From assembly GCF_000300255.2 (NCBI RefSeq), contig NC_020913.1, forward strand, positions 990,692-1,054,691: a stretch of 64,000 bases of DNA. Reading direction: 5' to 3'. Of the stretch, positions 55,903 through 64,000 are shown piece by piece. A program made the translations under genes and the position numbers. The notes below the pieces were generated by a model. The model saw only the letters and a program-made list of their open reading frames with translations. It did no database searches and was not told the DNA's origin. The stretch's first letter is position 1; each line of letters starts with the position of its first letter. Source of the DNA: Candidatus Methanomethylophilus alvi Mx1201 (lineage in GTDB: Archaea; Thermoplasmatota; Thermoplasmata; Methanomassiliicoccales; Methanomethylophilaceae).

Positions 55903-55998
55903 AGGAGGTCAATCCGCTATTCCGTATTTATCTGCTGGGTAGGGGTCCGGACAACACTAGGGAAATAACATGACAGTGTGGAGAAAAGGTATGACTTA

Positions 55999-56012
55999 TA
56001 CATGTGCCAGAT
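55999..56012 (-). repeat. Intergenic 14-bp repeat, copy C (inverted)
   Basis: TACATGTGCCAGAT, the reverse complement of the words at 18744 and 41172, in the 240-bp gap between the divergent Sel1 and ArsR genes. Confidence 0.6.
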
Positions 56013-56109
56013 AAAGAAAACATGCCTGGACGGAATGTCGACATAATACCTTGTATCCATGGCGTTCACCGTCACCTGAAAAACCATTAAATACCGCCTT
56101 TGAATACAA

Positions 56110-56133
56110 TTGAACAGTTGAACAAGTGTTCAA
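56110..56133. promoter_or_regulatory. ArsR/SmtB-type operator
   Basis: TTGAACA, two bases, TGTTCAA (56118-56133) is a perfect 7+7 palindrome of the 12-2-12 type bound by zinc/cadmium sensors; a further TTGAACA half-site stands at 56110. It lies 10 bp before the regulator ATG and downstream of a TATA-like TTAAATA (56086), so bound repressor would block the start site. Confidence 0.75.
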
Positions 56134-56142
56134 GTGATTAAT

Positions 56143-56493
56143 ATGGAAGAAGAACACTGTGAATGCGAGACGGAAGAGTTCGTCGGCAGGATACGCGATG
56201 GCATGTTGGATGACGATACCGTCATGGATATGGCCGATCTCTTCAAGATATTCGGGGACAGCACGCGCATACGCATACTGTGGGCACTCCATGAAAGCGA
56301 GATGTGCGTACGCGGGATCAGCAAGAGCCTCGACCTCTCGATGTCCGCCGTATCCCACCAGCTGAAAGCCCTCAAGGATGCCGACCTGGTCCAAAGCCGT
56401 CGCGACGGGAAGAACATCTACTATTCCCTGTGCGACGAGCATGTCGAGATCCTCCTGAATACGGCGCTCACGCACCTCAAGGAGGAGAAGTGA
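56143..56493 (+). CDS. ArsR/SmtB-family metal-sensing repressor
   Basis: A 116-residue winged-helix repressor that releases DNA on binding metal. The recognition helix region is L-S-M-S-A-V-S-H-Q-L. The C-terminal helix carries D98, H100, H111 and E114 with the exact spacing of the alpha-5 zinc site of SmtB/CzrA. N-terminal C6 and C8 and C55 recall the CadC soft-metal site, but the second cysteine of the usual C-V-C is replaced (C-V-R), so zinc sensing is favoured. The ATG at 56143 is preferred over the GTG at 56134. The stop overlaps the ATPase ATG by one base, and the operator is directly upstream. Confidence 0.88.
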   Translation: MEEEHCECETEEFVGRIRDGMLDDDTVMDMADLFKIFGDSTRIRILWALHESEMCVRGISKSLDLSMSAVSHQLKALKDADLVQSRRDGKNIYYSLCDEHVEILLNTALTHLKEEK

Positions 56494-58646
56494 TGAGACG
56501 CACATATGGGATCGACATAGACTGCGCCAACTGTGCCAGGAAGGTCGAGGAGGCCATCTCAGAGGTCGATGGGATAGAATCCGTGACCCTGTCCTTCGTG
56601 GACAAGAGGATGTTCATAGAGGTATCGGACGGCAACGTGGATCGCTTCGACGAGATCGAGAAGGCAGCGGAGGAGACCGCCCATCGGGTCGAGTCCGATT
56701 TCAGGATGTGGCGCACCGATACGGTATCCGAATGCGATGACGAGAAGGAGAAGGACACCTATCTGATACCCCGCATATGTACGGGAGTGGCATTCCTGGC
56801 ATTCGGCCTCCTGTTGGAATATGTACTCGACTGGAACATCGACGGGACGGTCCTCCGCGCCGTCTTCCTGATAGGACTGCTGGTCGTCGGATACGACGTG
56901 GTCGTGAACGCCATACGCAACCTCGTACACGCCCGGTTCCTGGACGAGAACTTCCTCATGACGGTTGCCACGTTAGGCGCCCTTGCCATCGGATATTGGA
57001 CTGAATCCGTGGCGGTCATGCTGTTCTACCAGATAGGCGAATTCTTCCAAGACCGTGCCGTGGACCGCAGCAGGGAGCACGTGAAGGCACTGGCTGAACT
57101 GAAGGCCCCGTATGCGACCGTCATAAGGAACGGAAAGACCCAGACGGTCCAACCGGAGTCCGTGGAGGTTGGCGAGACCGTAGCCGTGGGACCCGGCGAG
57201 ATGGTACCCATAGACGGGATAGTGACCGCAGGGGAGGGATTCGTAGACACGAAGGCCATGACCGGCGAACCCGTACCGAGACACGTCGGAGTCGGCGACA
57301 AGGTCCTGGCAGGATACATCAATACGTCAGAAACCCTGATGGTGCGCACGGAGACCGCATACAGGGACTCGGCATCCGCCAAGATCCTTGCACTCATAGA
57401 GGACTCGGCATCACGCAAATCGAGGTCGGAGAAGTTCATCACCAGGTTCGCCAAGGTCTACACACCCGCAGTTGTACTCTGTGCCCTGGCAATCGCCGTC
57501 ATCCCCTCCGTTGCAGACCCTTCCGGTTGGAAGGACTGGGTCTACAAAGGCCTGATCTTCCTCGTGGTCTCCTGCCCTTGCGCCCTGGTGGTATCCGTCC
57601 CCCTGTCATACTACTGCGGGATAGGGAGGGCGTCCAAGGACGGCATACTCGTGAAGGGGAGCACATTCATCGAGGCACTTTCCGGAATAGATAAGGCCGT
57701 ATTCGACAAGACCGGGACCCTGACAAAAGGGGAGTTCTCCGTCAACCGCATAGAACCGGAAGGGATGTCGGAAACCGAGCTCCTGGATCTGGCAGCATGT
57801 GCGGAGGCCTTCTCAGACCACCCCATATCCAAATCGATAATCGGACGTCTGGGTCATGACATAGACCCGTCCCGCATATCGGACTCGTCCGCGATCCCCG
57901 GAAAGGGCGTGGAGGCCATGGTGGACGGCCGTGTTGTGACCGTCGGAAACGTCCGGATGATGAAGGAATGCGGTATAGACTTGGAATCGGAAGAGGACAG
58001 GTCCGAGACTAACGTATACGTCGCCGTGGACGGGAAGTACGCCGGACGTCTGGTGATATCCGACGGACTGAAGGACGATGCGGAGGATGCCGTCTCCTCT
58101 CTCAAGGACATGGGTGTGAGGACGTACATGCTCACCGGCGACACAGAACCCGTCGGAAAGGCCGTGGCGGAGAGACTCCGCCTCGACGGATACAAGGCGG
58201 AGATGCTCCCCAGGGACAAGACCTCCGAGCTGGAAAGGATAATGTCCTCGTCCGAAGGGAAGACCTGCTTCGTAGGTGATGGGATTAACGACTCCCCCGC
58301 CCTCGCCAGGGCCGACGTCGGCATAGCCATGGGATGCATCGGTTCGGATTCCGCAGTGGAGGCGGCGGACGTGGTCATCCTGGACGACAGCCCCTCCAAG
58401 GTCGCATCATCGATACGGATATCGAAGAGGACGCAGACCATAGTCGCGGAGAACATAGTCCTGGCCCTCGCAGTCAAATTCGCCATCCTCGCACTGACCG
58501 CCTTCACGGATGCGGTGGACATGTGGATCGCCATCTTCGGGGACGTGGGGGTCCTGGTGATCGCCGTCCTGAACGCCGTCCGTGCCCTGAGGATACCCCG
58601 CGGGGACGCTCGGAACAGGATGTCGGAGGAGCGCTGCGGAGACTGA
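56493..58646 (+). CDS. P1B-type heavy-metal ATPase (Zn/Cd/Pb exporter)
   Basis: A 717-residue metal pump. The N-terminal HMA domain has C11-A-N-C14. Eight membrane helices are expected; helix 6 carries C361-P-C, followed by the phosphorylation motif D405-K-T-G-T-L-T, M-T-G-E-P-V-P in the actuator domain, and V-G-D-G-I-N-D-S-P at the hinge. The helix 8 region has G-D-V-G, and helix 7 has the K-F-A-I-L pattern, both typical of the zinc/cadmium/lead subgroup (ZntA/CadA). Coupled to the ArsR gene by a one-base overlap: a zinc-inducible efflux unit. ATP drives export across the cell membrane. Confidence 0.92.
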   Translation: MRRTYGIDIDCANCARKVEEAISEVDGIESVTLSFVDKRMFIEVSDGNVDRFDEIEKAAEETAHRVESDFRMWRTDTVSECDDEKEKDTYLIPRICTGVAFLAFGLLLEYVLDWNIDGTVLRAVFLIGLLVVGYDVVVNAIRNLVHARFLDENFLMTVATLGALAIGYWTESVAVMLFYQIGEFFQDRAVDRSREHVKALAELKAPYATVIRNGKTQTVQPESVEVGETVAVGPGEMVPIDGIVTAGEGFVDTKAMTGEPVPRHVGVGDKVLAGYINTSETLMVRTETAYRDSASAKILALIEDSASRKSRSEKFITRFAKVYTPAVVLCALAIAVIPSVADPSGWKDWVYKGLIFLVVSCPCALVVSVPLSYYCGIGRASKDGILVKGSTFIEALSGIDKAVFDKTGTLTKGEFSVNRIEPEGMSETELLDLAACAEAFSDHPISKSIIGRLGHDIDPSRISDSSAIPGKGVEAMVDGRVVTVGNVRMMKECGIDLESEEDRSETNVYVAVDGKYAGRLVISDGLKDDAEDAVSSLKDMGVRTYMLTGDTEPVGKAVAERLRLDGYKAEMLPRDKTSELERIMSSSEGKTCFVGDGINDSPALARADVGIAMGCIGSDSAVEAADVVILDDSPSKVASSIRISKRTQTIVAENIVLALAVKFAILALTAFTDAVDMWIAIFGDVGVLVIAVLNAVRALRIPRGDARNRMSEERCGD

Positions 58647-58657
58647 TCCCCATACAC

Positions 58658-58709
58658 TACGAAATCCGTATACTACCCATCCGATTTACACCATTATACG
58701 GATTTCGTA
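58658..58709. promoter_or_regulatory. 15-bp perfect inverted repeat before the Hsp70-vWA gene
   Basis: TACGAAATCCGTATA at 58658-58672 and its reverse complement at 58695-58709, spaced 22 bp. Each arm is itself a TACG-N5-CGTA palindrome, so this reads as two operator copies as well as a possible hairpin. It lies between the ATPase stop and a strong TATA box (TATATATTTTATA, 58719-58731) of the next gene. Confidence 0.55.
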
Positions 58710-58764
58710 AACCCCTTCGTATATATTTTATAGGGATGGAATGTACCCCCATACGGGATGCACG

Positions 58765-60792
58765 ATGAAGGTTGGGATAGACCTCGGTACGACTTATTCG
58801 ACGATCGCTAGATACGACGGCATATCGTCAAAGGCCGAGATCATACCGAACGTCTTCGGTAAGGACCTGACCCCTTCAGTGATATGTTTCCTCGAGGACG
58901 AGACGATAATCGGCGACGAGGCCAAGGACATGCAGGCCGGTGGCACGGGTGCTGTCGCATCGGTGTTCAAACGCAGGATGGGGGATCCCGATTACGTTTT
59001 CGAGGCATTCGGCAGGACATACGACGCCTGCGACCTGTCCGCCATCCTCCTGAAGAAACTGATATCCGATGCGGAGAAGAGGACCGGCGAGAAGATAGAC
59101 GGTGCGGTGATAACCGTCCCTGCATATTTCAACGACCTCCAGAGGAAGGCGACCATACGCGCCGGGGAGGCATGCGGCATAGGCGTCATGAAGATCGTGA
59201 ACGAACCCACCGCCGCAGCGGTATACTACGGCTACAGGCACTCCAACGGGAAGACCGTCCTGGTGTACGACCTCGGAGGAGGGACCTTCGACGTCACCGT
59301 CGTCAGAGTGGAAGGCGGGAAGATAGACGTCGTCGGAACGGCGGGGAACCATCTGCTCGGAGGCAAGGACTGGGATGCAGTCCTGGTGGACGAGGCATGT
59401 AAGAGGTTCTCCGACGAGTTCGGAGAGGACCCGAGGGAGGATGTGTCCGTCATGAACGAGATGGCGGTCGCCGCCGAGGACTACAAGAAGCTTCTCAGCA
59501 AGGCGGGGGAAGTCAGTGTCACCGTCAGATACGACGGGAACGTCGGAAGATACAGGATCACCCGCGACGAGTTCGATTCGAAGACCAGATTCCTGCTCAA
59601 GGCCACCAAGGACGTCATCGACGGCCTGTTCGAGGACATAGGGATGGACTTCTCCGACATAGACGAGATCCTCCTGTGCGGGGGATCCACCAGGATGCCG
59701 CAGGTGGCCGAATACCTCAGGGTCCTCACGGACACGGACGTGATAACCCATACGGATACGGACCTGGCGGTGGCCAAAGGGGCCGCCATGATGGCCGACT
59801 ACTACGAAAGAGGGACGGGCGCCGACGGCATGGAGATATCGGATGTGACGTCCCACAGCCTCGGGGCGCTGTCCGTGAACGGGGACGGTACCCGCTACAT
59901 CAACAAGATAATCATACCCGCCAACTCGAAAGTCCCCTGTTCCATGACCAGGCCGTTCATGATAGACGGGGGCAACATGACCGACAGGATCGAGGTCTAC
60001 ACCCTGCAGGGCGAAAGCGAGATCCCCCTGGACTGCACCGTGCTGGAGAAGAACGTGGTCACCGGTTTCGACAACGAAGGGGACGGCGCGGTTATCGACA
60101 TAGAGTACATGTACGGCGGGGACGGGACCGTCCGCGTCAGGGCGTTCCAGAACGGCAGGCCTGTGACGGTCTCGACGGAACCGGTCCCCGAGGACGTATC
60201 CTGGATGGCGGGAGCCCCCGGGAACCACACGACCGAGATGCCGATAACCAGCAACATCGTCGTCTGCATAGACCTCTCCCGCAGCATGAAGGAGAGCATG
60301 GCCGAGGTCAAGGATGTCGTGAGGGACTTCATACACGGGATATCCGGATGCGACACCCGCATCGGACTGATAGGGTTCGGGGACAGGGTACAGGTGTTCA
60401 AGGACCTCACGGTGGATACGGGCGCCGTGATGAGCTCCCTCAACGACCTGAAGGTGAACATGCTAGGGAGAGGTACCGACAGGAGTCCCCTGAAGGCGGC
60501 CATGGACATGCTTATGGAAACGAAGGGGGCACGCACCGCGGTAGTCCTCTCCGACGGGGAATGGGGACGGAGGGACAACGCCATGGACGAGGCCGAGGCC
60601 TGCAGACGCAACGGCATCGGCGTAGTGGCCGTCGGTTTCGGCGACAATGTGGAGATGTCCTTCCTCAGGCAGATCGCCACCGTGGAAGACGGGGCCATGC
60701 TGACCACCCTGGGGGATCTGAAGAACGCATTCGGTACGATAGCCACCGCCATAACGTCGGAGGCCGAGGACCTGAGGGAAAGGAGGTCTTGA
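58765..60792 (+). CDS. Hsp70-like ATPase fused to a von Willebrand factor A domain
   Basis: A 675-residue protein. Residues 1-360 are a complete Hsp70/actin-type ATPase: G-I-D-L-G-T-T-Y-S at the start, N-E-P-T-A-A-A-V-Y-Y-G, D-L-G-G-G-T-F-D, and G-G-S-T-R-M-P-Q-V. A short beta-rich region (about 370-490) replaces most of the substrate domain; the lid is absent. Residues about 498-675 form a vWA domain with an intact metal site D503-L-S-R-S, then G-R-G-T and S-D-G. The ATG at 58765 is the start matching DnaK N-termini. It is not the housekeeping DnaK. The next gene follows after 4 bp, and the operator-like repeat upstream suggests special regulation. Confidence 0.85.
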   Translation: MKVGIDLGTTYSTIARYDGISSKAEIIPNVFGKDLTPSVICFLEDETIIGDEAKDMQAGGTGAVASVFKRRMGDPDYVFEAFGRTYDACDLSAILLKKLISDAEKRTGEKIDGAVITVPAYFNDLQRKATIRAGEACGIGVMKIVNEPTAAAVYYGYRHSNGKTVLVYDLGGGTFDVTVVRVEGGKIDVVGTAGNHLLGGKDWDAVLVDEACKRFSDEFGEDPREDVSVMNEMAVAAEDYKKLLSKAGEVSVTVRYDGNVGRYRITRDEFDSKTRFLLKATKDVIDGLFEDIGMDFSDIDEILLCGGSTRMPQVAEYLRVLTDTDVITHTDTDLAVAKGAAMMADYYERGTGADGMEISDVTSHSLGALSVNGDGTRYINKIIIPANSKVPCSMTRPFMIDGGNMTDRIEVYTLQGESEIPLDCTVLEKNVVTGFDNEGDGAVIDIEYMYGGDGTVRVRAFQNGRPVTVSTEPVPEDVSWMAGAPGNHTTEMPITSNIVVCIDLSRSMKESMAEVKDVVRDFIHGISGCDTRIGLIGFGDRVQVFKDLTVDTGAVMSSLNDLKVNMLGRGTDRSPLKAAMDMLMETKGARTAVVLSDGEWGRRDNAMDEAEACRRNGIGVVAVGFGDNVEMSFLRQIATVEDGAMLTTLGDLKNAFGTIATAITSEAEDLRERRS

Positions 60793-60796
60793 GGAC

Positions 60797-63700
60797 ATGG
60801 CCCAGGAAAGAGAGAACTATTGCTATCTGCTCGGACTGAACCCGTATAGGGAGGACAGGTACAGCAAGGGCGAGATCATCAAACGCATAGACGAAGCGGA
60901 GGAGAAATGGAGAAAGGAGGCCCAGGCGACTTCTAGCTCCCTCAAGAGGAAGTTCAGGGCCAACACCTACCTGTCCATGGTCACGGACATGTACGCCGTG
61001 ATAGAGAGCAACGTCCTCCTGGAGGACGAGTTCGAGAACGGGAGGACCCTGCTCGAATCCAAGGCCTCGAAGCTGAACAAGGACGTCATAGTCCTCCACG
61101 ACGGATCCTCGTATCTGATACCCGGTGCTGAGAACGAGCTCGCCAAGAGGCTCAAGTGGGCGGACGTCGACGGCCCCACGGTGCTCAGGGCATCGAAGAT
61201 ACAGCCCGTACCAGCCCCGAAACCGGTGGACGACGACATCATGACCGCATTCGAGAAACTGTCGGATGTGGGTCTGTACACCTCCAAGGAACTCCTCAAC
61301 ACCCTCATAGAGCTGCCCTCCATGAACATGGACATCAACAGACTGGACCCGGGATGCAGACCGGAGGAGGTCCGCGATGCCTTCGGCGCCGTCGAGAGAA
61401 GACTCAGCGCCATGAAGGCCGGGAACATAGAGAACCAGGACGCCTACATCCAGGCGATGAGGGCCCTCAAGGTCGTCATGTACCCGGACGACAGACTGGC
61501 TATGCTCGACAGGTACGGCAGATGCATGAGGGCCATGGAACCGGCCATCGAGAGCATGGAGGAGGACTACGGACAGCCTTTCACCAGCAACTACCTCCAC
61601 GGCCTGATATCCATATACGGGTCCCACGAGGCCATAGACAACGAGATGGCCGTAGCCATACTTGAGGCGTACTGCTGCAAAAGGCATTTCATAGCCAACT
61701 TCTCATCGAAGAACACGCGCCTCACCATATGTCCCAGCTGCAAGGCGATGGTGGCCGACGGCAAGGACACCGTGTTCTGCCCCGTATGCGGAAAGGCCAT
61801 GCGCATAGTCTGTCCTCACTGCGGGACCACGCAGCCGTCCACGTACCGCAGCTGCATAAAATGCGGATTCGGGTTCGAGGAGGGATTCAGGGAGGTACGC
61901 CGCGAAAGACAGGCGATCATGGACCTCCTGGCCGAGGGCGACGTAGGCGGAGCCGAGGACAGATTCGGCTCCATGCAGGAAAGGTTCCCCGAATTCACCG
62001 AGAACAACGACCTGCTGGTCAGGATCGGCAAGGCCTCCTCCGACTACAGAAGGGCCCTGGGCAGGATAGACAACGACTACCGCATAAGGAACCTGTACGA
62101 CCTGAAGACGACCGTCGAAAGTGCCAGGATCCAATTTCCTAGGATCATGGAGGCGGACTACGTCGCCGAAAGGTATTCCGAGGCCTGCGAGAAGGTACAA
62201 GAGGCGGACACCTTATGCTCCCTTGCGGCAGATTCGGAGGGGGAGGACACCATGGACCTCTACATCAGGGCCGCAGACAAGTGCCCGGACCACCCCAACG
62301 CCGTTAGGAGACTCAGGGACTATCCTCCCGAGGGTCCGGCCGATGCAGTGTGCCAGGTGAGGAAGGACACCGTCCTCCTGAGATATGCGGTCCCATCGGA
62401 CAGGAAGGGCGTATCCTTCTGCATATACAGGGGGAGGAACACCCTCCCGGAGGTCGACCAGTCCACGGTCCCCCTCGCAGAGATACCCGGAGGTGTATTC
62501 CTCGACAAGACCCTCGACCCGGGTGTCGATTACTATTACAAGATCCATTCCAAGAGATGGGGCATCCTGTCCCGCGACTTCGCACAATGCGGTCCCGCCA
62601 TGGTCCTCAGCGAAGTGGAGGGTGTGAAGGTCGAGACCATAGAGGACGGCCTGCGCATCACCTATCCGACCCCCAGGGGATGCAGCCGCGTCCGCATATG
62701 GAGGAAGGAGGAAGGGGATGCGGGCCAAGAGGAGGTCGAGATCGTCCACGGGAACACGGGGACGGTGGAAGACAGGAGCCTGAAAGGCGAGACCGTTTAC
62801 CACTATCTCTTCGTGGCAGAGTACGACGTCAACGGAAGGACCGAGCGTTCCCTAGGGACCGTGTTCTCAGGAAAGACGTCCAGATACCCGGAGCCCGTGA
62901 ACGACATGGAGGTCTCGTGGAACAGGACGGACGGGTCCTACTCCGCCAGATGGAGCAGTACGGAGAAGGTCGTACTGTACGCATCCCCCAGGAAGGCGAG
63001 GATCTTCGGCACGGCGGTACCGGTCGAGGACGTGGAAAGATGGATGTCCCCCGTGGAACCGGACGAGGTCTATGACAACGGATGCAAGTTCGACCTTCCG
63101 GACGGAGCGGTGATCTTCCTGTACCCGATGGTAAGGATAGGCCGCACTGCGATAAGAGGAAGGGAGGTGATGATAACCAATCTGCGCCCGTTCAGGGACG
63201 TGGAGAAGAAGATGGACGGGGGCGACTGCGACATCACCGTCACCTGGCCGGAGGGCGCGGAGTCAGCCATAGTCGTCGTCAGCGACCCGGGTGCCAGGGA
63301 GGACCAGCCCCGGTCGGAGAAGATCACCGTGAGCAGGGAACTCTACGAGAAGGACGGGAGGATACGCATACAGATGGGTATGTCCAACAAGAAGACCGTA
63401 ACCCTCCTGGCTGTCTACGACGTGGAGGGGACCAAGGCGGAGTCGATACCCTTCACCATGGACGTCTACTCCGGATCCAGTACAAAGGTGAGGTACAGCG
63501 TCCGCGAGGAGAGGGTGAAGGAGGACAGGAACCTCACGAGAATAGTAATGGACCTCGAATGCGCCGAAGGCGACTCCATACCCCGTTTGGCGATGACCGC
63601 CACCAACGTCGGCATCCCTCTGAGGATGAACGACGGGGAGGTCGTCTGGGACTCCCAGGATCCAATCGCACTGCAGGATGGAAGGGCACAGACCTGGTTC

Positions 63701-63808
63701 ACAATGGACAAAGGAAAGGCGGATCTGAAAAGGATGAGGCTGTTCTTCGTGAACAAAGAGGAATACAGCCTCTATAAGCTGATCCATCCGCTCTACAGGG
63801 AGGTGTGA
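60797..63808 (+). CDS. 1003-residue zinc-ribbon scaffold protein, partner of Hsp70-vWA
   Basis: A large soluble protein. The first 70 residues (N-Y-C-Y-L-L-G-L-N-P, then a charged helix) resemble the start of a J domain but lack H-P-D. Helical regions to about 305 follow, then two zinc ribbons (about 312-365) with C-P-S-C, C-P-V-C, C-P-H-C and C-I-K-C pairs. A helical, TPR-like stretch (about 370-515) leads into several beta-sandwich, Fn3-like modules to the C-terminus. No catalytic motif is seen. It starts 4 bp after the Hsp70-vWA stop with GGAGGT upstream, and the next gene starts 4 bp after it, so the three form one unit. A co-chaperone/scaffold role is inference. Confidence 0.7.
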   Translation: MAQERENYCYLLGLNPYREDRYSKGEIIKRIDEAEEKWRKEAQATSSSLKRKFRANTYLSMVTDMYAVIESNVLLEDEFENGRTLLESKASKLNKDVIVLHDGSSYLIPGAENELAKRLKWADVDGPTVLRASKIQPVPAPKPVDDDIMTAFEKLSDVGLYTSKELLNTLIELPSMNMDINRLDPGCRPEEVRDAFGAVERRLSAMKAGNIENQDAYIQAMRALKVVMYPDDRLAMLDRYGRCMRAMEPAIESMEEDYGQPFTSNYLHGLISIYGSHEAIDNEMAVAILEAYCCKRHFIANFSSKNTRLTICPSCKAMVADGKDTVFCPVCGKAMRIVCPHCGTTQPSTYRSCIKCGFGFEEGFREVRRERQAIMDLLAEGDVGGAEDRFGSMQERFPEFTENNDLLVRIGKASSDYRRALGRIDNDYRIRNLYDLKTTVESARIQFPRIMEADYVAERYSEACEKVQEADTLCSLAADSEGEDTMDLYIRAADKCPDHPNAVRRLRDYPPEGPADAVCQVRKDTVLLRYAVPSDRKGVSFCIYRGRNTLPEVDQSTVPLAEIPGGVFLDKTLDPGVDYYYKIHSKRWGILSRDFAQCGPAMVLSEVEGVKVETIEDGLRITYPTPRGCSRVRIWRKEEGDAGQEEVEIVHGNTGTVEDRSLKGETVYHYLFVAEYDVNGRTERSLGTVFSGKTSRYPEPVNDMEVSWNRTDGSYSARWSSTEKVVLYASPRKARIFGTAVPVEDVERWMSPVEPDEVYDNGCKFDLPDGAVIFLYPMVRIGRTAIRGREVMITNLRPFRDVEKKMDGGDCDITVTWPEGAESAIVVVSDPGAREDQPRSEKITVSRELYEKDGRIRIQMGMSNKKTVTLLAVYDVEGTKAESIPFTMDVYSGSSTKVRYSVREERVKEDRNLTRIVMDLECAEGDSIPRLAMTATNVGIPLRMNDGEVVWDSQDPIALQDGRAQTWFTMDKGKADLKRMRLFFVNKEEYSLYKLIHPLYREV

Positions 63809-63812
63809 CGAT

Positions 63813-64000
63813 ATGGGTATATTGAGGAGCAGGAACAACTACGTGTGCCCGTTCTGTTTCAACGACGTCAATCTCGCGAAGATACATTATGCATGCACGA
63901 ACCCGCTCTGCACCAAGACGTTCCTGGACAGCGTGGACGGAAAACGTTTCAGATCCGAGTTCAAGGAAAGCGAGGAGGTCGACATAGAGAACTCCGTGTT
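63813..64000 (+). CDS. N-terminal part of a zinc-ribbon protein, third gene of the Hsp70-vWA unit (truncated by window edge)
   Basis: Sixty-two codons are visible from an ATG 4 bp after the scaffold gene. They encode a zinc ribbon: C12-P-F-C15 and, after a strand, C28 and C33 (C-T-N-P-L-C), then a charged linker. Similar ribbons precede GTPase-type domains in some predicted NTP-dependent systems, but the remaining sequence is needed to name it. GAGGTG overlaps the previous stop as a ribosome site. Confidence 0.6.
   Translation, partial: MGILRSRNNYVCPFCFNDVNLAKIHYACTNPLCTKTFLDSVDGKRFRSEFKESEEVDIENSV

Overview
This window is archaeal chromosome with roughly 57% G+C. The replication genes (an Orc1/Cdc6 protein and the small subunit of replication factor C), the archaeal riboflavin enzymes (RibL and the archaeal RibC), the archaeal-type glutamyl-tRNA synthetase, and the TATA boxes 20-30 bp upstream of leaderless starts all point to Archaea. 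The combination of serine hydroxymethyltransferase and formate-tetrahydrofolate ligase (tetrahydrofolate C1 chemistry), DUF1638, InlB-type surface repeats, CotH/VTC proteins and many Sel1-repeat proteins fits a host-associated member of the Methanomassiliicoccales (Methanomethylophilus-like). That placement is inference: the window holds no methanogenesis, rRNA or tRNA gene.

Layout. 1-4.8 kb: the end of a UbiD-family decarboxylase gene, then a TetR regulator divergent from an MMPL/RND exporter with palindromes between them. 5-15 kb: a siroheme sulfite/nitrite reductase, GluRS, a DtxR-type metal regulator with its operator, a DUF1638 protein, a heterodimeric ABC exporter and GlyA. 15-17.1 kb: a compact riboflavin operon, ribB-ribL-ribC-ribH. 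17.2-20.9 kb: a VTC-domain protein, a CaCA-type exchanger, DUF4956 and CotH. 20.9-26.8 kb: a DUF4143 ATPase and a type I restriction locus with hsdM and hsdR but no recognisable hsdS. 27-34.7 kb: PAP2 phosphatase, FNT channel, aminotransferase, two surface proteins with InlB repeats, and between them a zinc-ribbon/PUA/PAPS-reductase/ferredoxin fusion. 34.9-42.9 kb: cysE-cysS-radical SAM, facing an operon of NIF3, Orc1/Cdc6 and an Ncs6/TtuA-type thiolase; then an acetate transporter and rfcS. 43-51 kb: PaaK, a GNAT, four Sel1-repeat proteins and Fhs. 51-55 kb: a damaged HAD gene, then feoA-feoB and two tiny cysteine-rich membrane proteins. 55-58.7 kb: a fifth Sel1 protein and a zinc-sensing ArsR/P1B-ATPase pair. 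58.7-64 kb: an Hsp70 fused to a von Willebrand A domain, a 1003-residue zinc-ribbon scaffold, and the start of a third zinc-ribbon gene that runs off the window.

The strongest candidates for something undescribed are: (1) the Hsp70-vWA / zinc-ribbon-scaffold / zinc-ribbon cassette at the right end, behind a perfect 15-bp inverted repeat; (2) a gap-free ~70-residue C-terminal helical tail shared by two unrelated membrane proteins, the MMPL exporter and an InlB-repeat surface protein; (3) a 28-bp iron-type operator found upstream of both feoAB and a small Cys-rich membrane protein gene; and (4) a 14-bp word repeated exactly in three intergenic gaps, with its core in two more.
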